A DNA stretch of 64,000 nucleotides from CAWUKT01 sp963923035. GTDB lineage: Bacteria; Bacteroidota; Bacteroidia; J057; JADKCL01. The stretch is taken from contig CAWUKT010000035.1 in NCBI GenBank assembly GCA_963923035.1, forward strand, positions 1-64,000, given 5' to 3'. Below are positions 34,364-43,717 of this stretch, in pieces (positions within the stretch are counted from its first letter, which is position 1; each line of letters opens with the position of its first letter). Position numbers and translations under genes: made by a program. The notes beneath the pieces were generated by a model that made no database searches, was not told the origin of the DNA, and was given only the letters and a program-made list of their open reading frames with translations.

Positions 34364-35038
34364 GTGCTAAATTTAGATTGTTGGAACAGGCTAACAGTTA
34401 ATCCCAAGGTGATTTACCTACTTCTCAACATAAGCTTGCTGTTCGCGATTCTGGTCGCCCCCAGCATCCTGATGGTTTCATTCTGGTACCGGAAGAACCA
34501 AGGGAAGCCGGTATTCATTTGGTCGAAACCTGAGATGGTCCTCATGACCATTGTCTTTTTTGTGGTTTCGCTGATGCTGTTCATTATTGGTGTTTCCTGT
34601 TTCTTCACCCACTTCGGCTACCTTGATCCCGGCAAGTTTCCGGGCATTGGCGGCAGTCAATTCCTGAATCTGGGGCTGGCTTGTATGTTCACCATCGCCG
34701 GACTGTCCATGGTGTATTTTGCCATTCGGAAACTGTTGGTTCAGATGGTCATGGAAAATGGCCTCCTCCTCAACAAAGGCATTCTCCCCTTCCCCAACTC
34801 TTTGTTTGTGATGAAGTGGGATGAAATCGTGGACTACTATGTGGTGCCGGACTATCCCAATGTCTCGTTTACCTTCATCGTGGCCACCAAGGAACTGAAG
34901 TACGAGCGCCGCTCCGTGAAAGTCCCCATCTACCTTAAGGAAGATTTCCAGGCGTTCCTCGACAAGAAAATCTATTCTACCAAGTCGGTTCCCTCTTCCA
35001 ATTCCGAAATCTCCAGCAGCCGGTTCTTCGAGAACTGA
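34364..35038 (+). CDS. Membrane protein with C-terminal PH-like region, unknown function
   Basis: A 224-residue protein, GTG start. Three hydrophobic segments are visible: VIYLLLNISLLFAILVAPSI, MVLMTIVFFVVSLMLFIIGV and FLNLGLACMFTIAGLSMVYF. The remaining 90 residues are soluble and have a pattern like bacterial PH domains (NGLLLNKGILPFPNSLFVMK, then WDEIVDYYVV and FTFIVATKELKYERR). No family name can be given with confidence. It is 61 bases upstream of the histidine kinase and may share its transcript. Confidence 0.75.
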   Translation: MLNLDCWNRLTVNPKVIYLLLNISLLFAILVAPSILMVSFWYRKNQGKPVFIWSKPEMVLMTIVFFVVSLMLFIIGVSCFFTHFGYLDPGKFPGIGGSQFLNLGLACMFTIAGLSMVYFAIRKLLVQMVMENGLLLNKGILPFPNSLFVMKWDEIVDYYVVPDYPNVSFTFIVATKELKYERRSVKVPIYLKEDFQAFLDKKIYSTKSVPSSNSEISSSRFFEN

Positions 35039-35099
35039 TTGCCTTTCCCCTATCGTTTTTCCCCTCATTTCACTTCCCCGAATTGTTTAACTTGCCCCG

Positions 35100-38000
35100 A
35101 TGCTGCAATCGAGCCGGTTTTATTTTGGGTTGCTGTTTGGTGGCGCCTTCCTCCTGATCCTGGGAGCGGCCGGGCTGCACCTGCGCCAGGTGGGCGTCAC
35201 AGCCGAACAAATCGAGGCCGCGATGCAGCAGGACTTCATCGATTTCCTCGCGGAGACCCGCGAGGAATCCGAACAGATTCTGGCCGGCTACGAACCCGGC
35301 CAGCTGCTGCCCGAGGACGAACAATTGGTCCGCATCATGTACGGCTCCCAGTGCCAGTTGCTGCAATGGAGCAACCCGGAGCGCATGCCCTCGCAGCGGA
35401 TGATGGTCAGCTACTGCAACTATCCCGACCGCAGCAAATTCACCAATAACAACAAGGAATTTTACCTCCTCCGGACCGCCACGGAGAAATACCAATTGGT
35501 GACCTTGATCCCGGTCCACATCAATTACAAGGTCAACAATGCCTTCCTCAAGCCCGACCTGTTCCTGGGCCGCTACGCGAACGATCCGGCGGTTCGGAAC
35601 CGCATCAACCAATTTGATGTGTACTACAAGCAGGTCGAAGGCGCCATCAACATCTTCGACGAGACGGGACGCTTTGTGTATTGCGTAGAGGTGCCGGACC
35701 TGGAAGTGTTCAGCTATGTCCAGCGGGACTGGGTCGTGGGATTGGCGTTGGCGGGGCTGCTGTTGTTGGTGCTCGGCTTCTACCAATTGTGGGTGGGCAA
35801 GGTGTGGCGGCTGGGAAAATTGCGGGTGTCGGGCGTGCTGGTCTTTCTGGGCATGCTGTTTGGGCTGCGGATTTTGGTCTTCTACCTGAATTTGCCCCAA
35901 TCCTACCGCCCGTACGAACTCTTCTCGCCTTCCATCCTGGCCATCGACGCACGTTCGCCTTCTTTGGGGGATTTGTTCCTGAATGTGGCCCTGCTGCTCA
36001 TCACCACCCGACTGCTCCTCCACGAGTACCGGCGGTGGATTTCCCGCTTTTTCAAGTGGGCACTCCACACCGAATACATGGCCTGGGCCGTCCAATGCTT
36101 CACCCTGGCGGTTTGCGGCCTGGTGACCTACGCCTTCTTCCAACTGTGCGAAGACGTGGTGCGGCACTCGACGATTTACTTTGAGTTTTCGGAACTCTTC
36201 GAATTGACGGGGTATTCCTACCTCGCATTTGGCATCCTGGCGGCGGTGTTGATCACCTTGCAGCTGGTCTTGCTGGAATTACTGCGGTTCAGCTTCCACT
36301 TTTTCAGTGGCAAAGGCGGCACCTACAAGGCGGTCCTGTCCCTGCTGTTCCTGGGCGGACTTTCATTTCTCCTCTTCGGCTTCCAAACTGCCTACCTCGT
36401 GTCCGTACCGCTGGTATTTGGGCTCACGATCCTCGTGTTTATCCGGACGAAACGGGCGATGGTCTTCAAATTGGACCTGCTGAATTTCCTCATCCTGATC
36501 ACCATTTTTAGCCTGTTGACGACGATTGGGATGGTGGAAGGGAGCAATATTCGGATGCGGATGGAAATGCAACAACTGGCGGACCGGCAGAGCGACCAGC
36601 ACGATTTGATTACAGAATCGTTGTTTGAGCGGGTGGTGCAGGATGTGGAAGCGGAAAGTTACCAATTGGACTACAAGGACGAACGGGGCCTGAGTACGCT
36701 GTTGAAGGAGCGGTTTTTCGACTCCAATTTCAAGGGCTACGAAGTCCGGATCTCGATTTACAACGAGGCCTGGGAACGCCTGGATTCGACGTCTTCCGTG
36801 CAGGTCTACGCCCCGACCGATTCGAGCTTTGCCTTGGAGGAACTTGGCCGTTCCACCATGACCAACAATCTCTATATCGCCCCCTACAATTCCGGGATTT
36901 TCGGCAGTATCTACATCGGCCAATTTGATTTGTTGCTGCGGAGCCTGGGCCGAATCAAGGTTTTGGTGGAATTGGAACCCACGGAATTCCAGGCAAACCG
37001 GCTTTATCCCCAGCTGCTCCTCGACGACAATATCCGCTCCAACGCGGTCATCCCCGATGGCTACGCCTATGCCGTCTACAAGGACCAGATGCTCACCCGC
37101 AAGCATTCCTCCGAGCCCTTCCCCTTTTATTTCGAAGGTCCCTCCTCCTTGGATTCCCTCATTTACCTCCACAGCAACGACGTCACATACAACCACACGT
37201 ACTACCGCGCCAACGAAGACAAGGTCGTCCACGTCCGCACAGCCCGCCGAAGTCTGTTTGATTCCGCCAACCTCTTTTCCTTCATCTTCTACTTCTTCAT
37301 CCTCGGCACCATCGCCCTCATGCTGCCCATCTGGATCGTGCGCCTCATCCGCAATCCCCGGCAGTTCCGGCACCTGAAATTGAAGGACCGCATCCAGCTC
37401 TTCTTCCTGAGCATCGCCATCCTCCCACTGGTCATCGTCGTGTTTGTCATTTCCCCCTATATCCGCGACCACATCTACGACGACCTCAAAAACGATGTCC
37501 AGGAGCAAACCCAACAGATTCAGAACCTCCTCCGCGACGACTATATCCGCCTGTGGCAGGATCCCGGTTATTTTGCCCAGAACGAGGTCCAATTGCAAGC
37601 GCGGATCAAGGAAATGGAGAAAACGCTCCTCCACGACATCAACATCTATTCGAGCCAGGGCCGCCTTCACCTAACCACCCAACCGGCCATTTACGAACTC
37701 GGCCTGACCTCGCGCTACATGAACCCTGAGGTCTACCGCTCCCTCCAATACGGCCTCGTCTCGGACGTGGTCAAGGAAGAATCCATCGGCAACATCACGT
37801 ATTTTTCCACCTTCTACCCCATTCTCAGCCCCGAACAACGCATCCTCGGCTTCCTGAACATTCCCTATTATAAGAACCAGGACCAGGTCAACGAGCAGAG
37901 CCTGAGCCTGCTGACCCTGCTGGTCAATATCTACGTGTTCATCTTCATGGCCATCGGTATCCTGGCCGTCCTGATCTCCAACAGCATCATCCGGCCACTG

Positions 38001-38834
38001 GCCATCCTGAACCGCCAGCTGCGCGCCACCAACCTCGGCAAGCGCAACGAGCCCATCGAATGGGACGCCCGCGACGAGATTGGCGATATCATCCAGGCCT
38101 ACAACGACATGCTCCAGCAATTGGAGGAGGCCGAGGCGAACCTGGCGCGGACGGAGCGGGAGAGTGCGTGGAAAGAAATGGCCCGTCAGGTGGCCCACGA
38201 GATCAAAAATCCGCTCACGCCGATGCGGTTGAGCGTCCAGCACCTGGTCCAGGTCTGGAAAATCCGCCCGCCGGACAACGAGAAGCTGACCAAGCTCTTC
38301 AACAAGGTGACCGGCACGGTGCTGGTCCAAATCGAGCAGCTGGTGAACATCGCCAACAGCTTCAGCCAGTTTGCAAAAATGCCCGAACCCCAGCGGACGA
38401 CCTTCGACCTGAGAGAGGTGGTCCGGGAAGTCTTCGACCTATATAGTCACGACGACGCCGTGCAATTGGAATTGCACATTCCAGAAGAGGAATTTTTGGT
38501 ACATTCGGACAGGGACCAGCTTTCGCGGGTCTTCAACAATGTGATCAAAAACGCCAAGCAGGCGATTGAGCATGAGGAAGGTAGGATTGTGGTAGCGATG
38601 AAGACCGAAGGCAAGCTGGCCAAGGTGACCGTCCGTGACAACGGGAAAGGAATCCCCGAAGAGATTCGGGGACGGGTATTCGAACCCAAGTTCTCGACCA
38701 AGACCTCGGGCATGGGCCTCGGCCTGGCCATGGTCCGCAAAATTGTCCAGACCTCCGGAGGCCGCATCTATTTTGAGACGGAAGTCGGCGCCGGGACCAC
38801 CTTCATCATTGAATTGCCTGCCGCGAAGGTGTAG
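35100..38834 (+). CDS. Very large NtrY-like membrane histidine kinase
   Basis: A 1244-residue sensor kinase. An N-terminal anchor and extracytoplasmic domain are followed by a block of about seven hydrophobic helices (about 205-465), a second extracytoplasmic region (about 480-720), further anchors, and a HAMP-type segment (SIIRPLAILNRQLRATNLGK). The H-box is ARQVAHEIKNPLTPMRLSVQ, the N-box VFNNVIKNAKQAI, then RDNGKGI, FEPKFSTK and GMGLGLAMVRKIV. The H-box matches the NtrY/atoS-like class. No response regulator is adjacent. NtrY proteins are usually near 700 residues, so the extra polytopic module is unusual. The following surface protein starts 15 bases downstream. Confidence 0.92.
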   Translation: MLQSSRFYFGLLFGGAFLLILGAAGLHLRQVGVTAEQIEAAMQQDFIDFLAETREESEQILAGYEPGQLLPEDEQLVRIMYGSQCQLLQWSNPERMPSQRMMVSYCNYPDRSKFTNNNKEFYLLRTATEKYQLVTLIPVHINYKVNNAFLKPDLFLGRYANDPAVRNRINQFDVYYKQVEGAINIFDETGRFVYCVEVPDLEVFSYVQRDWVVGLALAGLLLLVLGFYQLWVGKVWRLGKLRVSGVLVFLGMLFGLRILVFYLNLPQSYRPYELFSPSILAIDARSPSLGDLFLNVALLLITTRLLLHEYRRWISRFFKWALHTEYMAWAVQCFTLAVCGLVTYAFFQLCEDVVRHSTIYFEFSELFELTGYSYLAFGILAAVLITLQLVLLELLRFSFHFFSGKGGTYKAVLSLLFLGGLSFLLFGFQTAYLVSVPLVFGLTILVFIRTKRAMVFKLDLLNFLILITIFSLLTTIGMVEGSNIRMRMEMQQLADRQSDQHDLITESLFERVVQDVEAESYQLDYKDERGLSTLLKERFFDSNFKGYEVRISIYNEAWERLDSTSSVQVYAPTDSSFALEELGRSTMTNNLYIAPYNSGIFGSIYIGQFDLLLRSLGRIKVLVELEPTEFQANRLYPQLLLDDNIRSNAVIPDGYAYAVYKDQMLTRKHSSEPFPFYFEGPSSLDSLIYLHSNDVTYNHTYYRANEDKVVHVRTARRSLFDSANLFSFIFYFFILGTIALMLPIWIVRLIRNPRQFRHLKLKDRIQLFFLSIAILPLVIVVFVISPYIRDHIYDDLKNDVQEQTQQIQNLLRDDYIRLWQDPGYFAQNEVQLQARIKEMEKTLLHDINIYSSQGRLHLTTQPAIYELGLTSRYMNPEVYRSLQYGLVSDVVKEESIGNITYFSTFYPILSPEQRILGFLNIPYYKNQDQVNEQSLSLLTLLVNIYVFIFMAIGILAVLISNSIIRPLAILNRQLRATNLGKRNEPIEWDARDEIGDIIQAYNDMLQQLEEAEANLARTERESAWKEMARQVAHEIKNPLTPMRLSVQHLVQVWKIRPPDNEKLTKLFNKVTGTVLVQIEQLVNIANSFSQFAKMPEPQRTTFDLREVVREVFDLYSHDDAVQLELHIPEEEFLVHSDRDQLSRVFNNVIKNAKQAIEHEEGRIVVAMKTEGKLAKVTVRDNGKGIPEEIRGRVFEPKFSTKTSGMGLGLAMVRKIVQTSGGRIYFETEVGAGTTFIIELPAAKV

Positions 38835-38849
38835 CAGAAAAAAATAAAT

Positions 38850-41800
38850 TTGGGACGACGTACACGCAAGGCATTCACCATCAAGGCGCTGGGCAGTGAG
38901 CTTTTTCTCCTGGCGTTTTTGTGCGTGTGTCCGCTGTTCTTGTTTGCCCAGAACACCCAATCCCGTTCCGACACCCTCTCCTTTTCCACCAACGACACCC
39001 TCCAACTCAGTCAGAAATATCTGACGCCGACCTCCCTGCGCATCACCACTGGCGCGGGAGAAATGGTCCCGGCCAACGCCTACGAAGTCATTCCCATGGC
39101 CGGTCAGGTCGTTTTGCGCGATTCCAGCTTCGCCGACCAGGAGCTCATTTTCTCCTACCGCTTCTTCCCCCGCTTCCTCCCCCAAACCTTCGCCCTCCGT
39201 TCCTTCCGCGTCGAACAGGACAGCACCGGCGACAGCACAAACTTCATCGTCGTCACGCCCGATCCCGGCAAGGAAGTCCCCTTCATCATCCCCTCCAACG
39301 TCAAACGGAGCGGGTCCATTTCCCGGGGCATCACCGTCGGCAACAACCAAAGCCTGGCCGTTTCCAGTGGATTGCGACTCGAACTCGCGGGCGACCTCGG
39401 CGATGACCTCCAAATCCGGGCCGCCATCACCGACGAGAACATTCCCATCCAGCCCGACGGCACCACCCAACAAATCCAGGACTTTGACCGGGTCTTCATT
39501 CAGCTAATCCGCCAAAACGACTCGATCATCCTCGGCGACTTTGAAATCAACCACCGCGGCACCCAATTCGCGAATTTTTACCGGAACGTGCAGGGCATCG
39601 GGGTGAGGGTCAAGGAAAAAAACTTCTACGCGGGGATCAATGGAGCGGTGGCAAAGGGCAAATTCAATACCAATTCCTTCATTGGAGAGGAGGGAAAACA
39701 GGGGCCGTATCGGTTGACGGGAAAAAATGGAGAGCGGTTCATCATCGTGCTGGCGGGGAGTGAAAAGGTCTTTTTGAATGGAAAACAAATGAAACGGGGG
39801 GAAGGCTTTGACTACGTGATGGACTATAACTCGGGGGAGCTGCGGTTCACGTCGCAGCAAATCATCTCGACGGCCAGCCGGATTGTGGTCGACTTTGAAT
39901 ATACGGACCGGTTCTACAACCGGTCGCTCATGTTCGCGGACTTCGGCGCGCAAATGGCGGGTGGTAAGCTCCGCATCTCCGGTTCCTACGGCCGGGACGC
40001 CGACAACCAGAATGCCCCGATTGACGGGGCATTCTCCGACGAGGCCCTCGACAGCCTCCGCCAGGCCGGGGACAACCTCGACCTGGCCTTTGTCACCGGC
40101 ATCGACTCGGTGGGGCCTGCCTCCGTGGCCACCGCCCTCCGCTACGCCCGCCGCGACACCCTCTTCAATGGTGTCAGCTACGAACGCTACGTCTTCTCCT
40201 CCGATACCGACGCCGTTTACCAGGTGATTTTCACCAATGTCGGCACCGGCAACGGCTTTTACCAACGCAACCAAAGCCTCGTGAACGGGACGGTCTTCAC
40301 GTGGCTCCCCCCCGATTCTTCGGGGCAACCAACTGGCAATTTTGCGCCGATCCGGGTCCTGGTCCCGGCCAAGCTGCACCAGGTCTTCGATGTGAAGATG
40401 ACCTATGACCTGAGTGACAAGGTGCAGTTGTATACGGAGGGGGCGCTCAGCGACGAAGACCTGAATCGCCAGAGCCCGGTCGATGACGACGACAATGTGG
40501 GCCTCGCCAACAAGACCGGCATCCGCGTCCAGGGGGTGAAACTCAACGATTCCCTAACTGTGCGGGCGGACGTGAGCCACCGCTACGTGGAGAAGCGCTA
40601 CAACAATATCGACCGGGTCTACAAGGTCGAATACGGCCGGGAGTGGAACTTCGATGATTTGGGGGAGCGGTTGACGGAGAATGTGACGGAGGGGACTACG
40701 GAATTGCGCTATTCGGACAAGGTGCGGGTTCTGGCGAATGCAGGGGTGCGGACCTACGGGACGCAGCTCTTTTCGGTGAAACAATTGTACGAGGCGGAGA
40801 GCCGCCACAAGTGGTTGCAGGGGAAGTACACGTTCACGACGATCAGTACTGAGAACCGCCTGGACCAGAGCCTGAGCCGGTGGGACCGGCACAATGGCGA
40901 CATCTACAAGACCTTCGGCAACATCCGGGTCGGAACCGAAATTTGGTTGGAGGACAAGGAAAATACCCGCAATGACAGTGCGCAGGTGGGGACTTTCCGC
41001 TTCCAGGACCTCAAGCCCTATGTGAAGTACCAATTGAAGGACCGGCTGGACCTGGTGCTGTCGTACAATTACCGGAAGGAATATGAGTACCTGGATTCAT
41101 TGGTGCGGGACAAATCGGAGGCGCATACGCAGTACCTCAAGGTGATCTGGCAGGCGCGGGACAACCTGAGCTTCCAGAATACCTCCTCGTTGCGGCGCTT
41201 CGATGTTCTGGACACGGCCTTTTTCCGCCAGAACCTCACCGACAACCAGACCTTTATCACGAACCTCCAGGCCTCTTATTTCACCAAGAACCGGCTCATT
41301 TTCTCGAACCTCATCTACGAAGCGACCTCCGAACAGCTCGCCCGGCAGCAGGTGGCGTATATCGAGGTGAATCCCGGCCAGGGCGATTACGAATGGACCG
41401 ACCTCGACGACGATGGCGTGCAGGACCTGGATGAATTTCAGTACTCCACCAACCCCAACCGCTCCAACTTTTTCTCCCGCATCGTCGTCCCCACCCAGCA
41501 ATTGTTCCCCACCACGGCCCTCAATTTCTCCGGCAACCTCAAGCTGGACCTCAAAAAGACGGTTCCCCGCAGCAAAAATTTCTTCAAGGAAACCGCCCGG
41601 AACTTCCTCAGCATCTCCAACTTTCGGGTGTCGCAAAAGAAGACGGTCGGCACCGAACTCGACAATTACCTGATCGACATCGGGGATATTTTTGCCGATA
41701 CCAGCCTCCTCGACGCCCAGTACACGCTCCGCCAGGACTTCTATTTCTACCGCAACAACCGCCGCGGCGACATCAAATTGAGCTATGTCGACAACCAATC

Positions 41801-42368
41801 GAAGAATTTCCTGGAAAGTGGAACGGAAACGCGCACCCTGACCAGCTACGGTAGCAATCAGCGGCTGAACATTGGGAAGTCGAAGAGTGTGGAGAATGAA
41901 TTCAAATGGGGGACGCGGACGAGCTTTGCGGAATCGTTCAATACGCGGAATTATCGGATTGATTTCATCGAGGTGAATCCGAAGATGAACTTCCAGATCA
42001 ACCGGAAGATCCGCCTCACGGCGGGCTATACGTACAAGTACAAGGAAAACACGAACGACGACCTCGAGGTCGACGCCGTGGTGAACCTGCACAAACTGAG
42101 CTTTGATGCCAAGGTGAACCTGAAGGAACGGAACAATATCTTCGCGAAACTCGACCTGGTCCAGGTCGGGCAGACCGGGGAAGCGAACTTCGCCGCCGAA
42201 TTTGAGCTGCGGGAGACGCTGGACCCGGGCTTCAATGCCGTGTGGCAGGTCTTCACGACCATTTACCTGACCAAGACCTTGGAACTGAGCGTGACCTACG
42301 ACGGCCGGGCTTCGGCTGAGAACCGGACCTTACACACGGGCCGGGTGCAGTTGAAGGCGTTTTTCTAG
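38850..42368 (+). CDS. Large exported outer-membrane/surface protein, unknown function
   Basis: A 1172-residue protein with TTG start at 38850, 15 bases after the kinase. A signal peptide (ALGSELFLLAFLCVCPLFLF then AQ) precedes the mature part. The sequence shows alternating short amphipathic strands over most of its length (LRISGSYGRDADNQ, LQLYTEGALSDEDLNR-like and ITVGNNQSLAVSSGLRLELA), many Asp/Asn turns and an aromatic C-terminus ending LHTGRVQLKAFF. That fits a beta-barrel outer-membrane protein with N-terminal soluble domains. A stretch EKVFLNGKQMKRGEGFDYVM followed by DYNSGELRF resembles repeats in SprA-like proteins, but the length is about half. Function is unknown. Confidence 0.75.
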   Translation: MGRRTRKAFTIKALGSELFLLAFLCVCPLFLFAQNTQSRSDTLSFSTNDTLQLSQKYLTPTSLRITTGAGEMVPANAYEVIPMAGQVVLRDSSFADQELIFSYRFFPRFLPQTFALRSFRVEQDSTGDSTNFIVVTPDPGKEVPFIIPSNVKRSGSISRGITVGNNQSLAVSSGLRLELAGDLGDDLQIRAAITDENIPIQPDGTTQQIQDFDRVFIQLIRQNDSIILGDFEINHRGTQFANFYRNVQGIGVRVKEKNFYAGINGAVAKGKFNTNSFIGEEGKQGPYRLTGKNGERFIIVLAGSEKVFLNGKQMKRGEGFDYVMDYNSGELRFTSQQIISTASRIVVDFEYTDRFYNRSLMFADFGAQMAGGKLRISGSYGRDADNQNAPIDGAFSDEALDSLRQAGDNLDLAFVTGIDSVGPASVATALRYARRDTLFNGVSYERYVFSSDTDAVYQVIFTNVGTGNGFYQRNQSLVNGTVFTWLPPDSSGQPTGNFAPIRVLVPAKLHQVFDVKMTYDLSDKVQLYTEGALSDEDLNRQSPVDDDDNVGLANKTGIRVQGVKLNDSLTVRADVSHRYVEKRYNNIDRVYKVEYGREWNFDDLGERLTENVTEGTTELRYSDKVRVLANAGVRTYGTQLFSVKQLYEAESRHKWLQGKYTFTTISTENRLDQSLSRWDRHNGDIYKTFGNIRVGTEIWLEDKENTRNDSAQVGTFRFQDLKPYVKYQLKDRLDLVLSYNYRKEYEYLDSLVRDKSEAHTQYLKVIWQARDNLSFQNTSSLRRFDVLDTAFFRQNLTDNQTFITNLQASYFTKNRLIFSNLIYEATSEQLARQQVAYIEVNPGQGDYEWTDLDDDGVQDLDEFQYSTNPNRSNFFSRIVVPTQQLFPTTALNFSGNLKLDLKKTVPRSKNFFKETARNFLSISNFRVSQKKTVGTELDNYLIDIGDIFADTSLLDAQYTLRQDFYFYRNNRRGDIKLSYVDNQSKNFLESGTETRTLTSYGSNQRLNIGKSKSVENEFKWGTRTSFAESFNTRNYRIDFIEVNPKMNFQINRKIRLTAGYTYKYKENTNDDLEVDAVVNLHKLSFDAKVNLKERNNIFAKLDLVQVGQTGEANFAAEFELRETLDPGFNAVWQVFTTIYLTKTLELSVTYDGRASAENRTLHTGRVQLKAFF

Positions 42369-42501
42369 GCCCTTCTTCGCTTCCGTCCGCTTCCCCTCAT
42401 TTTCGCCTTTTTCCTTTCATCCCCACGTCCAAAAGCCCCTGAATCTCGTACGTTTACCCAACGGCCAAGCCCCCTCAGGGCGAAAGATTCGCAAAGACTT
42501 T

Positions 42502-42535
42502 TTTGCACCTTTCCGTCCAAATTATTCTATCTTTG
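42502..42535 (+). promoter_or_regulatory. Bacteroidota-type promoter before the WecA-like gene
   Basis: TTTG at 42502-42505 and TATCTTTG at 42528-42535 match the TTTG/TAnnTTTG consensus with a 22-base spacer, one above the usual maximum. The predicted transcript begins about 15-20 bases before the TTG start at 42559. Confidence 0.5.
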
Positions 42536-42558
42536 GCCGAAGTCAACTGTGAAAGAAT

Positions 42559-43716
42559 TTGATTTACCTTGGAATCACGTTATTTCTTGCCTCGGCTGTC
42601 TTTTCTTTTTTGCTTAACAACGCATTGTATAAATCTTCCCGCGGAGTAGCAGCCAAGAAGAGTGGTCCGCATGTCGTTCGTTGGGGGAGCACCTCCAAGC
42701 CGACCATTGGCGGAATTTCTTTCTTCGCGACTTTCATCTCAGCCGCTTTCGTCTTCTATGCCACCCAGGAGATCGACACGGCCAATCTCTACGAATATTT
42801 CGGTCTGATTGTCTCGGTGACCCTCGGGTTCTTCATCGGTCTGCAGGACGATGCCTACAATACCCGGCCCCTCCTGAAATTCCTGGGGCAGGTGACCTGT
42901 GGCGTGGTTCTGATCATCTTTGGGACCCACATCGACCTCTTCGGCATTCCGGCCTTGGACTACGCGCTGACCATCTTCTGGGTTGTGGGCATCATGAACA
43001 GCGTCAATCTGCTGGACAATATGGACGGCGTCACCGGCACCGTTTCCCTCATCATTTCCAGCATTTCCATCCTGCTCATCAGCCTTTTCCCCGGCGACGC
43101 CAACCTCAACCCCTTCCTGTTCCTTCTCATCGCCCTTGTCGGCGCTTACCTGGGCTTCCTCATCCTGAATTGGAAGCCGAGTAAAATCTACATGGGCGAC
43201 ACCGGCAGCCAATTTCTGGGCGCATTCCTCGCCTTCATCGGGATCAAATTCTTCTGGAACATCCACGAATTCAATCCCGGCGTGGATGTCAGCATGCAGA
43301 TCATCGCTCCGATCATGGTCTTCATGGTGCCCATCATGGACACGACCTTCGTGGTCATCGCCCGGATTTCCCGCGGCTCCTCCCCCTTTGTGGGCGGCAA
43401 GGACCACCTCACCCACAACATGAATTACCTCGGCGTGCCCGAACCCTTTGTCCCGGTCCTCCTGGGATTGGTTTCGCTCATTTCGGGACTCCTCGCCATA
43501 TTTTCCATCCGCTACGTCGCCTTCTGGAGTGTCTACCACACCATCGTTTTTGCCGCGTACGTAGTCATTTCCTTCACCATTTTCTTCCTGTTGTTCAAGC
43601 GGGGAGAAAAAATCGGGTACATCAAAGAGCGGTTCAGCAAGACCTTGAATCGGTTCTTTGAGGAGAAGGAAAAAGCCCGGATTGAGGCCCGGGAAAAGGA
43701 AAAGCAGCCCTCCTGA
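42559..43716 (+). CDS. Undecaprenyl-phosphate sugar-1-phosphate transferase (WecA/MraY family)
   Basis: A 385-residue polytopic protein; TTG at 42559 is the best start. The family signatures are STSKPTIGGISFFATF, the Asp-rich FIGLQDDAYNTRPLLKFLGQ, the active-site SVNLLDNMDGVTG and the later LNWKPSKIYMGDTGSQFLG with the HxH-type GGKDHLTHNM. WecA-type enzymes transfer a UDP-linked HexNAc-1-phosphate to undecaprenyl phosphate, the first step of O-antigen or enterobacterial-type glycan synthesis. The long basic C-terminal tail (REKEKQPS) is unusual but common in this phylum. The next gene starts 1 base after its stop, so it is operonic with the glycosyltransferase. Confidence 0.92.
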   Translation: MIYLGITLFLASAVFSFLLNNALYKSSRGVAAKKSGPHVVRWGSTSKPTIGGISFFATFISAAFVFYATQEIDTANLYEYFGLIVSVTLGFFIGLQDDAYNTRPLLKFLGQVTCGVVLIIFGTHIDLFGIPALDYALTIFWVVGIMNSVNLLDNMDGVTGTVSLIISSISILLISLFPGDANLNPFLFLLIALVGAYLGFLILNWKPSKIYMGDTGSQFLGAFLAFIGIKFFWNIHEFNPGVDVSMQIIAPIMVFMVPIMDTTFVVIARISRGSSPFVGGKDHLTHNMNYLGVPEPFVPVLLGLVSLISGLLAIFSIRYVAFWSVYHTIVFAAYVVISFTIFFLLFKRGEKIGYIKERFSKTLNRFFEEKEKARIEAREKEKQPS

Positions 43717-43717
43717 C

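Noticed and set aside
35070..37670. Two long antisense frames under the NtrY-like kinase
   Set aside because: Gln/His/Val-rich translations without motifs, opposite a protein with complete kinase motifs.
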